From a virus, in the IMG/VR virus record IMGVR_UViG_3300043313_000586, positions 1 through 54,547 of that record: a stretch of 54,547 nucleotides of DNA; one strand, given 5' to 3'. Positions 15,211 through 24,335 of this stretch are shown here, one piece after another; position 1 is the first letter of the stretch; each line of letters begins with the position of its first letter. The notes below the pieces were generated by a model. The model was not told the DNA's origin, searched no databases, and saw nothing but the letters and a program-made list of their open reading frames with translations. The translations under genes and the position numbers were made by a program.

Positions 15211-18200
15211 TACAACTTCCCTTCCAGCTCGAACCCAAGCTCCGTAGCAGTAGCGCGTGGATCGATCTCATTGGTGTATACGTTCACAGTGACGTTATTG
15301 GTTTTCGTCGGCATGAATGGCGACCCGGTGCTAGCTCCAAGAGCCACAGGGGCTAGATTACTTTGGTTTGACAAGTTAGGAATGGGAGTAACTGCATCGG
15401 CTAGGTTAAGGGAAGCACTGCGAACTGCTTCTGTTTGATACATCATACCAGCTGCAAGCATGTCAGCAATTGCTTGGCCAGACTTGAATGGGCTTCCAGA
15501 TCCGGACAGCGGCCCAGTCTTCGCAGGTGAGCTTGGGAAGAAGTCCTTGATCTTTTGGGTGATCTCTTTAATCTTGTCTGTCAGCTTCTTCATCTTGGAG
15601 GTGATACCATCAATCAATGAATCAACTATGTTACTACCTGAGTTGTACAAGTCCAGTGCAAGGTTCTTGAAGAAGTCACGTATATTAGTTGACAATGATA
15701 TAAACGTGTTGATAATTCTATCACGCCAGCCAGTAAAGAACCTTTGTAGGAATTCTAGTGCATCGGTAACTGTATGCACAACAGTGTTCCAAGTATCTTT
15801 AACCATGGCAACGTAGGTATTCCAAATGTCTACTGCTGTATCGCGCATAGTCTTTGAAACGTTGTTGATACCTTCCCAAGTGGATTTAACAGTACCACCA
15901 ATGACGGACCAGGTAGCTTCCCAGATCTGTCGTAGTCCCTCAATAACAGCACGAATAGGTAGAAGTGCAATTGTAATTCCCAGATCAATGGTTGCCTTAG
16001 TTAACTCCCATGCAGCCTTAATAGGCTCTCCGAAAGCAGCCCAGAACGCTTCCCATATACTACGTAGGAAGTCAACTGTACTAGTGAACATTCCTACTAC
16101 AGTTGTCCAAAAACTGTTCCAAGTATCGCTTACTGCACTAGTTCCACTTGATGCGGAACTTGTAAGAAAGTCTATGAACGAACCTATTGCAGACTTAACA
16201 AACTTGAAGACTTCTACGATAGCCATGAATGTGCCCACTAGCACACCAACAGTAGCTATAATAACAAGGATGCCACCAACTATTCCAGAGCCAACTATCA
16301 CAGCGGCAATGATAAGGAACCACTTAACCATTTGCGCTGCAGCCTCGATGAAAGGCATGATTTCTTTCTTGTTCTTGCCCCACCAGTCTGCAAGTTTTGT
16401 TACTGCTGGAATAACATAATCGTTAATGACCTTGCCAATAAATTGTAAAGCACTTTCTGCGTATCCGCCTATGAGCCTAAAAGCTTCAACAATCTTAGGC
16501 ATCATAATATCCGCAACTTCTTTTTGGAAGATGCGAAGTGCTGGTAGAACACGCGTTTCAATTATGTCTTGTAGTCGCTCAAGAGCAGGTGCACCATAAG
16601 TCTTAAATGCACTACGAACTTTGCCACCAAGCGTTTCGATCTCTTTCCAAAGATTCCTAGCGTCAGTAACCATATCGCGAACAATACTTCTGAACTGCTC
16701 GCTCTTAATCCAAGCCAATCCGAGAGCAGCAGTTACAGCACCAACACCTGTTGCAAGACCAACAAGCACACCTATGATGATAAGTATTTCTGTACCAGCA
16801 GCAACTACTGCAGCTACAATGCCTGCAAGAATACCAAGGAAGATTAGTGCTACACCACCTACGATAGACAGTGCAGTAGCAACCAACATAACATTGGTAA
16901 CCATCTTTTTGGTAGCTGGGCTCAAATTATTAAACCAGTTAAGTAGCTGGCTGAAGAGAGCCATAATCTTCAATAGAACAGGTGCTACAGCCTCACCAAA
17001 GGTTACCTTCAAGGTTTCCCATCGGTTGGCAAGCAATTGCGTCTTGGACGCTGCAGTGTCAGCCATTTCGCCGTACTTATCACCCATAACGCCAGCAGCT
17101 GATCCCATGGACTTAAGTAGATCTTCAAAGTTCTCAAGCTCACCAGCACCGAGTACTACCTGCTCAAGGAACCGTCGAGCCTGAATGTTAAAGCCTGCAC
17201 CCTTAAACATATCAACCAGTGTTGCGACTCTATCAGACTGTGGGATCCTCAATAGTTGTACACGTAGCTGCTTTAGGATGTCAATCAAAGGTAGGTAGTT
17301 ACCCTTAAGATCCTGAACCTTAACACCCATTGCTTGGAGGCTTTGAACTGCTTTAGGATGTGTAAAGAGCTCAAGTGCACGAGCAGCAGCAGTAGCAGCC
17401 TGTGCCGCACTCTGACCGTTACGGGTCATGAATGCCAACATGGCTGCTACTGTTTCAAAGGATTGCTGTGAACGGTTAGCAGCAGGAATAATCCTACCAA
17501 AGACTTTAGCGAACTCTTCGTAGGTACCAACACCCTTACGAACAAGTTCGAACTGTACATCTAGGACTTCGTTGACTCTCTCAAACGGAATGTTCAAACC
17601 GTTCATGATGGCAAGAGTACCACGAGCAGCTGTCTGAATATCTGTTTGACCCGCAACAGCAGCTTTGGAGAAGCTTCTAAGAAGCATCTCGGATTGTGCC
17701 AAGTTAGCATTAGTCGACGAAAAGATATCGAACAGTGCTGGTTGAATTTGTTCGAACGCTACAGGAATTTCATTAGCGACGCGCAAACCGATCTCACTGA
17801 CATCTTTAAGAGATGCAGTGAAGCCGTCAATTTGAGTATGCGTAAGAGCTACTTGTCGTTGATATTCCTGGAAGGACTTGAATGATTGAATAAAGAAGTA
17901 GGATATTGCAGCGCCAGCACCAAGCAGACCTACACCTATAGTGCCCAGTGCAGCACCTGTGGCTACAATACCTTGTGCGAGTTGTCTCCTAAGTCTATGA
18001 CTTCGTTCTAGCTCAGAAGACTGCCTATCAAGCATACGAATCTCTGCGACCATAGCAGAGGTTTCTTTATCCATTACACGTATTTTATTGTTGATCTCTG
18101 CAGCTTCAGCCTTGAGTCGTCGCTCCACTTCACGCATAGAATAAATACGTTGGTCGGAAACGCCCAAACTTCTAGCATCAGCTATTCGCTTGCTTTGGGC

Positions 18201-18422
18201 AGCTGCAGCAGCTATCTTCTCCGATGCAGCTACCGAAAGCAAAGCGGCTTCTTGACGTCTTGCAGAGACTTCTCGTTGCAGCTCCGTAGCCCTAGTGCGC
18301 ATAGCAGCAGCTTGTATGACTGCGGAGGACCTAACAAGTTCAGAGCTAAAGCCGCGAAGGACACGTGAGGCTTCGTCACGTGCCCTAAGTAGTAGGAATA
18401 CCTCCCTAGTACTGGCGGCCAT
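15210..18422 (-). CDS. tape measure protein, 1070 aa
   Basis: Sets tail length and helps DNA entry. It is the longest virion gene of the tail module, with an N-terminal coiled coil (1-150), a hydrophobic segment near 155-180, and the phage tail tape-measure core with IQTAARGTLAIMNGLNIPFE. Further hydrophobic segments near 505-560 and 695-730 are followed by amphipathic Trp-rich stretches. The C-terminus has SGSGSPFKSGQAIADMLAAGM, as in many actinophage proteins. Its start overlaps the end of the frameshifted chaperone by 17 nt. Confidence 0.93.
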   Translation of the reverse strand: MAASTREVFLLLRARDEASRVLRGFSSELVRSSAVIQAAAMRTRATELQREVSARRQEAALLSVAASEKIAAAAAQSKRIADARSLGVSDQRIYSMREVERRLKAEAAEINNKIRVMDKETSAMVAEIRMLDRQSSELERSHRLRRQLAQGIVATGAALGTIGVGLLGAGAAISYFFIQSFKSFQEYQRQVALTHTQIDGFTASLKDVSEIGLRVANEIPVAFEQIQPALFDIFSSTNANLAQSEMLLRSFSKAAVAGQTDIQTAARGTLAIMNGLNIPFERVNEVLDVQFELVRKGVGTYEEFAKVFGRIIPAANRSQQSFETVAAMLAFMTRNGQSAAQAATAAARALELFTHPKAVQSLQAMGVKVQDLKGNYLPLIDILKQLRVQLLRIPQSDRVATLVDMFKGAGFNIQARRFLEQVVLGAGELENFEDLLKSMGSAAGVMGDKYGEMADTAASKTQLLANRWETLKVTFGEAVAPVLLKIMALFSQLLNWFNNLSPATKKMVTNVMLVATALSIVGGVALIFLGILAGIVAAVVAAGTEILIIIGVLVGLATGVGAVTAALGLAWIKSEQFRSIVRDMVTDARNLWKEIETLGGKVRSAFKTYGAPALERLQDIIETRVLPALRIFQKEVADIMMPKIVEAFRLIGGYAESALQFIGKVINDYVIPAVTKLADWWGKNKKEIMPFIEAAAQMVKWFLIIAAVIVGSGIVGGILVIIATVGVLVGTFMAIVEVFKFVKSAIGSFIDFLTSSASSGTSAVSDTWNSFWTTVVGMFTSTVDFLRSIWEAFWAAFGEPIKAAWELTKATIDLGITIALLPIRAVIEGLRQIWEATWSVIGGTVKSTWEGINNVSKTMRDTAVDIWNTYVAMVKDTWNTVVHTVTDALEFLQRFFTGWRDRIINTFISLSTNIRDFFKNLALDLYNSGSNIVDSLIDGITSKMKKLTDKIKEITQKIKDFFPSSPAKTGPLSGSGSPFKSGQAIADMLAAGMMYQTEAVRSASLNLADAVTPIPNLSNQSNLAPVALGASTGSPFMPTKTNNVTVNVYTNEIDPRATATELGFELEGKL

Positions 18423-19028
18423 TTGATTTTCTCTTCTCGTCTAGGCTTTTACGTTCGAGTCTGGCAGATTCGTAATGAGACAATACATAAACAAACAAAC
18501 TGTCTTGATCGTTCAAACCACCAGCTCGCGGGAGTGTTCGCATTTCCTTGCAGAGGATAATGCTATTCAACCACTCGTTGCCATCTTCTTCTAAGTCGTC
18601 AGTGAACTTTCTATTCGCTACGACAAAGTCTCGGATGGCTCCGACAAGTTTCCCACTTCTTCATCTGCCTCAAAGTTGTTGAGGTTATCCATAAGTGTGC
18701 TGATCTCTTCGCCGATCGGTCCCTTTAGCATTTGCACATCAGCAGCAATCTTGAAATTCAGCTTACGCCCTGACTTGTCGGTCAAGTTGTGATCTACGAT
18801 ACAAGTCGCAAAGTCATATAGTTCTGTAGCAGTGTTGAAGGCTTCGATAACTGTCTCGACGTCCTTCTTACCCTTACCAGCTTTCATAGACATCTTGCTG
18901 GAGAGCTGGCGACGATGCATCTTCTGACCATGCGAGAGCCTCTGAAGCATAACGAATCCATCTGGTGGGCAGGTCTTCAACTGCTCCGTAACCGGTTCAT
19001 CATCTGGACTAACTGTTGCAATAGGCAT
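18406..19028 (-). CDS. tail assembly chaperone, -1 frameshift product, about 207 aa
   Basis: Ribosomes that slip back one base at GGGAAAC (18654-18648) continue for about 80 more codons, beginning LVGAIRDFVVANRKF and ending RKSNGRQY before a TAG at 18408-18406. This extension equals the T domain of lambda gpG-T, which contacts the tape measure and tube subunits. The reading frame is open without interruption and ends 17 nt inside the tape measure gene. The extension has no start codon of its own with a ribosome-binding site. Confidence 0.88.
18618..19028 (-). CDS. tail assembly chaperone, unshifted form, 136 aa
   Basis: Counterpart of lambda gpG: it coats the tape measure protein and recruits tail tube subunits. 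The start at 19028 (MPIATVSPDDEP) has GAGGGATCC upstream; longer readings run into the intergenic repeat element. It is encoded between the major tail protein and tape measure genes, as in nearly all siphoviruses. A slippery sequence ten codons before its stop allows production of the longer form. Confidence 0.85.
   Translation of the reverse strand: MPIATVSPDDEPVTEQLKTCPPDGFVMLQRLSHGQKMHRRQLSSKMSMKAGKGKKDVETVIEAFNTATELYDFATCIVDHNLTDKSGRKLNFKIAADVQMLKGPIGEEISTLMDNLNNFEADEEVGNLSEPSETLS
18648..18654 (-). promoter_or_regulatory. programmed -1 ribosomal frameshift site GGGAAAC
   Basis: The heptamer is in the correct phase (G GGA AAC) for a canonical X XXY YYZ slip. It lies ten codons before the zero-frame stop, and the -1 frame beyond it stays open for 80 codons. 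I did not identify a downstream stimulatory structure with confidence. Confidence 0.88.
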
Positions 19029-19139
19029 AGTTCGGGATCCCTCTTCCCTAACAATGATCTGATAAATAGCGAAATATTTAAATGTTTTCTTTGCTGCTAT
19101 ACAGAACGCCACAGGGGCTAAGACGAAGCGCCTAAAGTA

Positions 19140-19239
19140 CTTAGACTTTAGTAAGACAATCAGATACATACGACCCTCAGTTGGGTATTTAACCTATATG
19201 AATTGTTAGTCTTACTAAAGTCTAAGCATGTCTTTTTAC
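19140..19239 (-). repeat. intergenic structured element, copy B
   Basis: A minus-strand copy of the element at 7241-7336. The arms (19140-19157 and 19209-19226) are complementary over 18 nt, the loop carries TTCATATAGGTTAAATACCC on the minus strand, and the conserved GTAAAAAGAC flank lies at 19239-19230. It begins 8 nt after the stop of the major tail protein and precedes the tail assembly chaperone. In siphoviruses expression has to drop sharply at this junction. Confidence 0.8.
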
Positions 19240-19247
19240 TTTTCTTT

Positions 19248-20519
19248 TTAGACTGCAATATCTTCTTGCGTTTTAACGGTGATTGTTGCTGCAACACCCG
19301 AACCATTGATCATTGCGCGATAAGTAATAGACCCACGAACAAGATCGCCCTGACCACTAAGGTTGGTAGCGTAGGATTCTTTAATAGCTACAGGTGTGAA
19401 TAGTGTGATGAGGTTATTGATACCTTTAGAGCTTGTCAGTGTAATGCTTTGCGAAGTAACAGATTTGAACAAGTCGTAATCTGCACGGGTAAGGAAGTCT
19501 CGTTCCATCGAAATGGTAAGATCTCGCTCACCATACTTAGTGAAGTCTGAGCCACGACCGGTAGACTTCAACCGGAACTGCATCTCTGCGTTGTTTTCGA
19601 CACTCCACTCAAAGGTGTCAGTGTCGGTAACTGTAGTTCCTGTGGGGATTTCGATAGTGTAGGTACCAGCACCGAAAGGAGCTGTAGTAGGCCACGTGAC
19701 CGAACCGGGAGTAGCTTGTACTGCTTCGTTACGGGCTGTAAGACTCGCAGCAAAGGTAAGCATGCCTTCATTGATACCAAAACGCGACGAACTTGTAGTT
19801 ACACCAACATAACCGAAAACCTGATCGGAACGAATAATAGTTACGGAAAGAGTACGAGAAGAAACTGCAGCCGAGTTAGGCGTGAACGTGTAGATCCAGT
19901 TCGGTGTAGTACCAGTTTTGACACAGGTATAACGACTTGCAAGAAGCCAATAAGGAATACAATCCTCAAGGGCCTCCATCTCAACGTCGCCTTCAACGTG
20001 TTCGTTACCCGCTACAGCTCCGATAACATCTGCGGACTGTCTAATAGGCCGACGAAATACAGTCGCTTCTGTCATCGCAAATGACTCAGAGTTGAACGGA
20101 ATAAACTTTGTAGGCGCACGATAGTTACCTGGATCAAAAGCTGTATTAGCTAGTGGAAACGCTCCAACTGGAGAACCAGGTGTGGTATCAATGTCAGTGA
20201 CAACTGCACCAACAGTCTTGTACAGAAGCTCAGTACCTGTAGCGCCACCTGCCGCTGTCTTATAAAGCTTATAGCCTGTAGCACCTGTCACAGTTGCCCA
20301 AGTAACAGTTACAGTACTGGTAGAACCAGTAGTAACAATACTCTGCTCGTTGCTGGCGATAGTCTCACCTACAGCATTGATAGCTGTTACGACATAACGA
20401 TAAGTACCCGCAGTAATAGTACCACCAGTTGTAGCAGTTGCTAGAGCTGATTGAACAGGGGCAGGTAGAACCTCAATCGCGACGCCTAGAAGGCCTCCTG
20501 CGCCGATTCCATATGGCAT
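19248..20519 (-). CDS. major tail protein with an inserted Ig/Fn3-like domain, 423 aa
   Basis: Forms the tail tube. Residues 130-420 contain a typical tube-protein pattern: FIPFNSESFAMTEATVFRRP, DVEMEALEDCIPYWL, then strands up to SITYRAMINGSG. Residues 25-115 (TAGTYRYVVTAINAVGE, TVTWATVTGATGYKLYK) form an additional fibronectin type III-like domain, a common decoration of phage tail tubes. A similar domain occurs in the protein at 34046-34597. It stands after the tail terminator and before the chaperone. Confidence 0.85.
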   Translation of the reverse strand: MPYGIGAGGLLGVAIEVLPAPVQSALATATTGGTITAGTYRYVVTAINAVGETIASNEQSIVTTGSTSTVTVTWATVTGATGYKLYKTAAGGATGTELLYKTVGAVVTDIDTTPGSPVGAFPLANTAFDPGNYRAPTKFIPFNSESFAMTEATVFRRPIRQSADVIGAVAGNEHVEGDVEMEALEDCIPYWLLASRYTCVKTGTTPNWIYTFTPNSAAVSSRTLSVTIIRSDQVFGYVGVTTSSSRFGINEGMLTFAASLTARNEAVQATPGSVTWPTTAPFGAGTYTIEIPTGTTVTDTDTFEWSVENNAEMQFRLKSTGRGSDFTKYGERDLTISMERDFLTRADYDLFKSVTSQSITLTSSKGINNLITLFTPVAIKESYATNLSGQGDLVRGSITYRAMINGSGVAATITVKTQEDIAV

Positions 20520-20529
20520 GATTCACCTT

Positions 20530-20730
20530 CTATTCGTCGGTAGAAGTCAGCAAGGTAACCTCAACACCCTTAGGCAGGTTAACCTGCGATAGGTGAAGGC
20601 CACGTGAGAAGTGGAAGTTGGCTACTGCATCTGGGTTGATTACTGTGGTACTCTTGGGAGGAAGAACGCCGAGACCATCAATGGTAACGCTCTCCTCCAG
20701 AGTGTTCTCGACCTCGTACCGAATGGGCAC
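20530..20730 (-). CDS. hypothetical small beta protein, 66 aa
   Basis: A short protein (MPIRYEVENTLEESVTIDGL) with alternating hydrophobic residues and LPPKSTTVINPDAV. It resembles small virion-associated beta proteins encoded beside major tail proteins. AGGAGG lies upstream of the ATG. It sits 10 nt before the major tail gene. Function unknown. Confidence 0.6.
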   Translation of the reverse strand: MPIRYEVENTLEESVTIDGLGVLPPKSTTVINPDAVANFHFSRGLHLSQVNLPKGVEVTLLTSTDE

Positions 20731-20744
20731 GACATCCTCCTTCG

Positions 20745-21236
20745 CTATGGAGCTTGAAGTCTTGTCTTACTAATACCTGTCCAAGTCATCTGAACAGCGT
20801 TGTGAAGTGTTCCTCTTTTGTAGGCGTAACCAGGTTCAAGGGTAGTTACCCAACCATGAATAACTATTCTATCACCAGCAACGTTCAAGAGCTGAAGATG
20901 ATTGACGTTCAACCACCTACGAATTACTTGTGCAAGACCAATACATTCTCTACGCGATTGTGCCTTTGGAACATTCAGCGTCGAGTGATATACTAATAGT
21001 TCAACGTTTAGGGTATTTTCAACTTGCGAAGGTACACCTGCCAGAGGACTTCTTACTAGTCCAGGCTCTATAACAAGACAAGGTGTTCTTGGGTCGGTTT
21101 CATCATCACCAAACCAAACATCTTGTAGTGTTACAGTGGAAGTACCCGTATAAATAAACGTAGCCTTAGCAGCATTCAAAAGCGTGTAGAGTCTATCAGC
21201 TACAACGAGAATATCATCAGTCATATTGTCAGCCAT
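20745..21236 (-). CDS. tail terminator / head-tail joining protein, 163 aa
   Basis: The N-terminal half (ILVVADRLYTLLNAAKATF, DVWFGDDETDPRTPCLVIEPG) and the middle (TLNVELLVYHST) match the pattern of siphovirus tail terminators, which cap the tail tube at the head end. A GGGAGG sequence precedes the ATG at 21236, and longer GTG starts are possible. It overlaps the previous gene by one base. Position between the virion morphogenesis gene and the tail tube gene fits. Confidence 0.7.
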   Translation of the reverse strand: MADNMTDDILVVADRLYTLLNAAKATFIYTGTSTVTLQDVWFGDDETDPRTPCLVIEPGLVRSPLAGVPSQVENTLNVELLVYHSTLNVPKAQSRRECIGLAQVIRRWLNVNHLQLLNVAGDRIVIHGWVTTLEPGYAYKRGTLHNAVQMTWTGISKTRLQAP

Positions 21237-21949
21237 CAGAAGCTCGGACCTCCCCACACAGTGCGGACGGAACGGCCTTCAAACCGACCAACCTTTTTAG
21301 CTTCATCCTCAAGCCACTCAGCAAAGACCTGTTGAATATCATCGACGTCATCTTCTTGAAACATAAGAAATTGTCGTTGCGGAATATGAATCTTCGCTTG
21401 TCTACTAGGACTAACTTGGTCTAGTAGTTTAAACGCTAGCTGCGTAATCTGTGCTGGCCTAGCACCCTTAGGTGCCATAGCCTTAGCCATTTTTACGTAC
21501 TTAGCAAAACCACCGTAACCCGATTGGTGAACAGCTCCATACCAGATCTCTTGTGGAAGCTCAATAATAGTTGCACTGTCGTCTTTAATCTTCCAGATGT
21601 GGAGCTTAGTCACGCCTCGCTTCAGCTTACCAGTCCTATTAAGAATAGGTCCAGCATTACCTCGGACGCTCCTAGTATATTCAGCAAGAGGCTCCCAAGG
21701 TACTGGACGACCTTCAGATGCAAAGTTTTTAGCAATCGATGGAATCATTACCTGAACAATTGCACGTGTAATCGGTATGCGAGTATTCTCAATACTCAGT
21801 CCAAGCCTATCGATATCAGCAGCTACTAGACCTAGCGAAGGCGAAATTTGCCAACCTGCTTCGATCTCATGATCGAATCGCATTCCCCCAACAGCAAATT
21901 TCACCATGGAACCATTAATCATGCCTTTAGAGTTTCCAAAGGATGGCAT
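21236..21949 (-). CDS. phage virion morphogenesis protein (gpG/tail completion S type), 237 aa
   Basis: The product has the features of the Mu gpG / P2 gpS group: WEPLAEYTRSVRG followed by PILNRTGKLKRGV, a Tyr-containing AVHQSGYGG, and IPQRQFLMF near the C-terminus. These proteins join head and tail or complete the tail. It lies between the head-tail connector and terminator genes, consistent with that role. Confidence 0.8.
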   Translation of the reverse strand: MPSFGNSKGMINGSMVKFAVGGMRFDHEIEAGWQISPSLGLVAADIDRLGLSIENTRIPITRAIVQVMIPSIAKNFASEGRPVPWEPLAEYTRSVRGNAGPILNRTGKLKRGVTKLHIWKIKDDSATIIELPQEIWYGAVHQSGYGGFAKYVKMAKAMAPKGARPAQITQLAFKLLDQVSPSRQAKIHIPQRQFLMFQEDDVDDIQQVFAEWLEDEAKKVGRFEGRSVRTVWGGPSF

Positions 21950-21960
21950 GTCTCACCTCC

Positions 21961-22425
21961 TTAAAAGGTCGTTCCCATAGAGAACTTGTTCGGACCTAGT
22001 GAAGGATCTTCAAAGGTAGGCAACAGAGCTGAAGATGCATCTGTAGGATAGAACGAAGGAACCCCTGTAAGTACAGTTATTCCAGGAATCTCAATCGAAC
22101 CATCTACTAAGCCAGAGATAATCAGTTCGGCGTTAGCATCAAGCAAGGCAGCATATGTAGCGTCATCCTCCAACATGGACTCGCTATACTGCCTGCGATA
22201 CATCCAAGCAACGAACTTCTTTGCGATCGCAACTCGTACAATCTTTGGTGTTGTGGTTGCGTCCGTCCAAGTAGAGATGTCGTAAGCACCCGTACCAATA
22301 CGAACGACTACCTCTTCTTCGATCTCCGTGAGGAGGTCTACGTTAGGCGAAGTAGCAATACTTACAATGGTAAACTTTGTAGCCTCAACCCACGCTTGTA
22401 CCTCAAGCAATGTTACACGTGCCAC
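21961..22425 (-). CDS. head-tail connector protein (gp6-like), 154 aa
   Basis: A helical N-terminal 110 residues (VTLLEVQAWVEATKF, LTEIEEEVVVRIG, AIAKKFVAWMYRRQY) have the pattern of the adaptor proteins that bind below the portal. The C-terminus is Pro/Ser-rich. It is encoded just after the capsid gene cluster and preceded by a strong 14-bp hairpin (22456-22511) that carries no coding sequence. Confidence 0.68.
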   Translation of the reverse strand: MARVTLLEVQAWVEATKFTIVSIATSPNVDLLTEIEEEVVVRIGTGAYDISTWTDATTTPKIVRVAIAKKFVAWMYRRQYSESMLEDDATYAALLDANAELIISGLVDGSIEIPGITVLTGVPSFYPTDASSALLPTFEDPSLGPNKFSMGTTF

Positions 22426-22455
22426 GATACACCTCCCTCAGGCATATAAACTTAT

Positions 22456-22511
22456 AGGAGGGTGCGGACGACAAGGCTTTCACCCTGATCAGAACCGGTC
22501 CGCACCCTCCT
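22456..22511. terminator. 14-bp perfect hairpin between head genes
   Basis: AGGAGGGTGCGGAC (22456-22469) and its exact complement (22498-22511) enclose a 28-nt loop in the 95-bp gap between two virion genes. It lacks a T-tract, and the downstream ribosome-binding site GGGAGGTG lies outside the stem. It probably attenuates transcription or blocks exonuclease decay to set the ratio of capsid to connector mRNA. Confidence 0.65.
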
Positions 22512-22520
22512 GACGGCACA

Positions 22521-22892
22521 TTACTCAGGCTTAGGCGCTGCTAGACCCGCCTTAGTAGTGCTCGTCGTGGTTGGCTTTGCTACTGGTGCTGCCTTGTCAG
22601 ACTTCTCAGTCTTTACAGGCTCAGTGACCTTACCACCATCAGGAGCGCTACTTTCAATCTCCTCAACCGACTTGTCTTTAGGATTAACGTCCTCACGGAC
22701 CTCCTTGGACAGATCTGGCTGAAGGGCATCCGACGTAGTGCCGTCATCAGCCGCTAGCGCACCGGCATCCCAAAGCTCTTTCATAGCTTCTTTGGAAAGA
22801 CCAGTAACAGTGTCGCCGACCTCGAAGGTGACAGTCTGACCATCAGGCATACCATGTTTGATAGACGTAACAGCCTTGTACGACTTAGGCAT
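22521..22892 (-). CDS. hypothetical head protein with disordered tail, 123 aa
   Basis: Residues 1-50 form a small domain (YKAVTSIKHGMPDGQTVTFEVGDTVTGLSKEAMKELWDAG, an SH3-like or tail-edge pattern). The rest is Lys/Pro/Thr/Glu-rich and disordered. ATG 22892 has AAGGAG 5 nt upstream, and the ATG at 22895 is too close to it. It directly follows the capsid gene with a 9-nt gap, where head-completion proteins are usually found. Confidence 0.65.
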   Translation of the reverse strand: MPKSYKAVTSIKHGMPDGQTVTFEVGDTVTGLSKEAMKELWDAGALAADDGTTSDALQPDLSKEVREDVNPKDKSVEEIESSAPDGGKVTEPVKTEKSDKAAPVAKPTTTSTTKAGLAAPKPE

Positions 22893-22901
22893 CATATCTC
22901 C

Positions 22902-23879
22902 TTATGCAACCGCTGTTTTGATAAGATATCCAGCAATCGACTTGCCGGCATCAGCAGTACCAGCGTCACCAAGAGCCGTGAGCTTGTTGTCGTAACGCCG
23001 ACGCACACGAACCACATCGGACACGCGAGCCTCTTCACGCCACCTATCAACGAACTGCGGACCCCACACGAACTCGTAGCCGTAGGCAGGAACCTTAAGA
23101 CCAGCACGCGGAGGAACATAGGCAAAGATAACATCCTTACCCCAAAGGTAACCAAGGGTAACTGGCTGACCTTCGTTAGCACTGTTGAATCCTACACCTG
23201 GAACCACAACCTGGCCAACGCCAAGAAGGCTAGAGAGCAATTCTGGCGAGAACACAGCTCGCTCAGAATACTTGATACGCTCTAGGAAGTCCGGGTGATC
23301 CTCGAGCTTAGTCATAACCTGATAAGGAATCACGGCTAGGGTAGGCTCAAGGAAGATACGCGAGTGAATAGCCGACTTAGCGACACGCATATCCGAAATT
23401 GGATCGGAGTTAACGTAGTCATTCCACTGTGCAGTACCCGAAAGGGTAGTGGTGTTGGTGGAAGCATAGTTGGCTGCAGTGGTTGCAATGGTCTTCTGAG
23501 CGATCTCACGACCAAGCATCAAGCGCGAAGTGACAAGCTCAGCACCATCACGGTCTGGAGCAAGAGGACTATCAGCGTTTTCACGCTCTTCATCCGTCAC
23601 TGCAATCTGCAGGGCATGCTCCTGACAGAAGTACGTGTCAAGAGAAACAGCAAGACCTGGGATCTCGTTTGCACGAGAGCCAGGAGCACGAACATCTCCC
23701 GACTCAGGGAGCCAACCCTCACGGCCAAAGATGTAGTACTTGTCCGACTGCTTTTTAACAGTCACAGGCAGAAACAACCGATGTCCAACAAGGCCTTGAT
23801 TCGGCCACGCAATAGAGATCTGCGTTAGCGCCTGATCAATGTGAACGTTGCTTGAACCTGTAGGGGCGTACACTGGCAT
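22902..23879 (-). CDS. major capsid protein, 325 aa
   Basis: Builds the head shell. The product has the composition and segment order of HK97-fold capsid proteins of the type encoded beside Mu-like proteases: QALTQISIAWPNQGLVGHRLFLPV, a DEERENADSPL spine helix region, AVIPYQVMTKLEDHPDF, and VRVRRRYDNKLTALGDAG at the end. It follows the decoration protein and protease-scaffold genes. No cleavage site is assigned. Confidence 0.88.
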   Translation of the reverse strand: MPVYAPTGSSNVHIDQALTQISIAWPNQGLVGHRLFLPVTVKKQSDKYYIFGREGWLPESGDVRAPGSRANEIPGLAVSLDTYFCQEHALQIAVTDEERENADSPLAPDRDGAELVTSRLMLGREIAQKTIATTAANYASTNTTTLSGTAQWNDYVNSDPISDMRVAKSAIHSRIFLEPTLAVIPYQVMTKLEDHPDFLERIKYSERAVFSPELLSSLLGVGQVVVPGVGFNSANEGQPVTLGYLWGKDVIFAYVPPRAGLKVPAYGYEFVWGPQFVDRWREEARVSDVVRVRRRYDNKLTALGDAGTADAGKSIAGYLIKTAVA

Positions 23880-23900
23880 TCTGTTTCAACTCCCTTCAGG

Positions 23901-24320
23901 TTACGGCGCGATTTGGCCGATAGTGAGGAACACATCGATAAGGTCACCAGCTGCGATAGTACCCGTAGTCATACAGATACCAATCTGCTGGTTCGTAGAA
24001 GCCGCGATAACAGCACCACCAGCGTTACCCAGCGTAACACGGCTACCCTGGACAATCGAAGCTGCAGTCTGCACGACCAGCTTAGAAGTTCCCATCATCG
24101 CAACAGCCGCTACAGCTTTACCAGTAGCAACTTTAGTCGCATCAATGTCTTCCTGAACGATACCGACACCCAACGTGGTAGCCGCAACGTTCAAGTCGAT
24201 CGTGTCACCAGTGGCAAACTTCACACCGCGGAACTTGGTAACACCTGCAACCGCTGAAGAGTTGTAAGTCGCCAGAACCTTGAAGCCCTTAGTAAGGACG
24301 TAATCTGAACCGTGAGCCAT
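23901..24320 (-). CDS. capsid decoration protein (DUF2190-like), 139 aa
   Basis: A strand-rich protein with repeated Ala/Gly/Val/Thr segments (GVGIVQEDIDATKVATGKAV, GSRVTLGNAGGAVIAAS, TAAGDLIDVFLT-like end). This matches the small beta-barrel proteins that stabilise heads and are encoded next to the major capsid gene. It begins 15 nt after the protease/scaffold gene. Confidence 0.78.
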   Translation of the reverse strand: MAHGSDYVLTKGFKVLATYNSSAVAGVTKFRGVKFATGDTIDLNVAATTLGVGIVQEDIDATKVATGKAVAAVAMMGTSKLVVQTAASIVQGSRVTLGNAGGAVIAASTNQQIGICMTTGTIAAGDLIDVFLTIGQIAP

Positions 24321-24335
24321 TCTTTACACCTCCCC

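Noticed and set aside
15460-17184. Several plus-strand ORFs of 100-200 codons
   Set aside because: All are antisense to the tape measure gene and without start signals.
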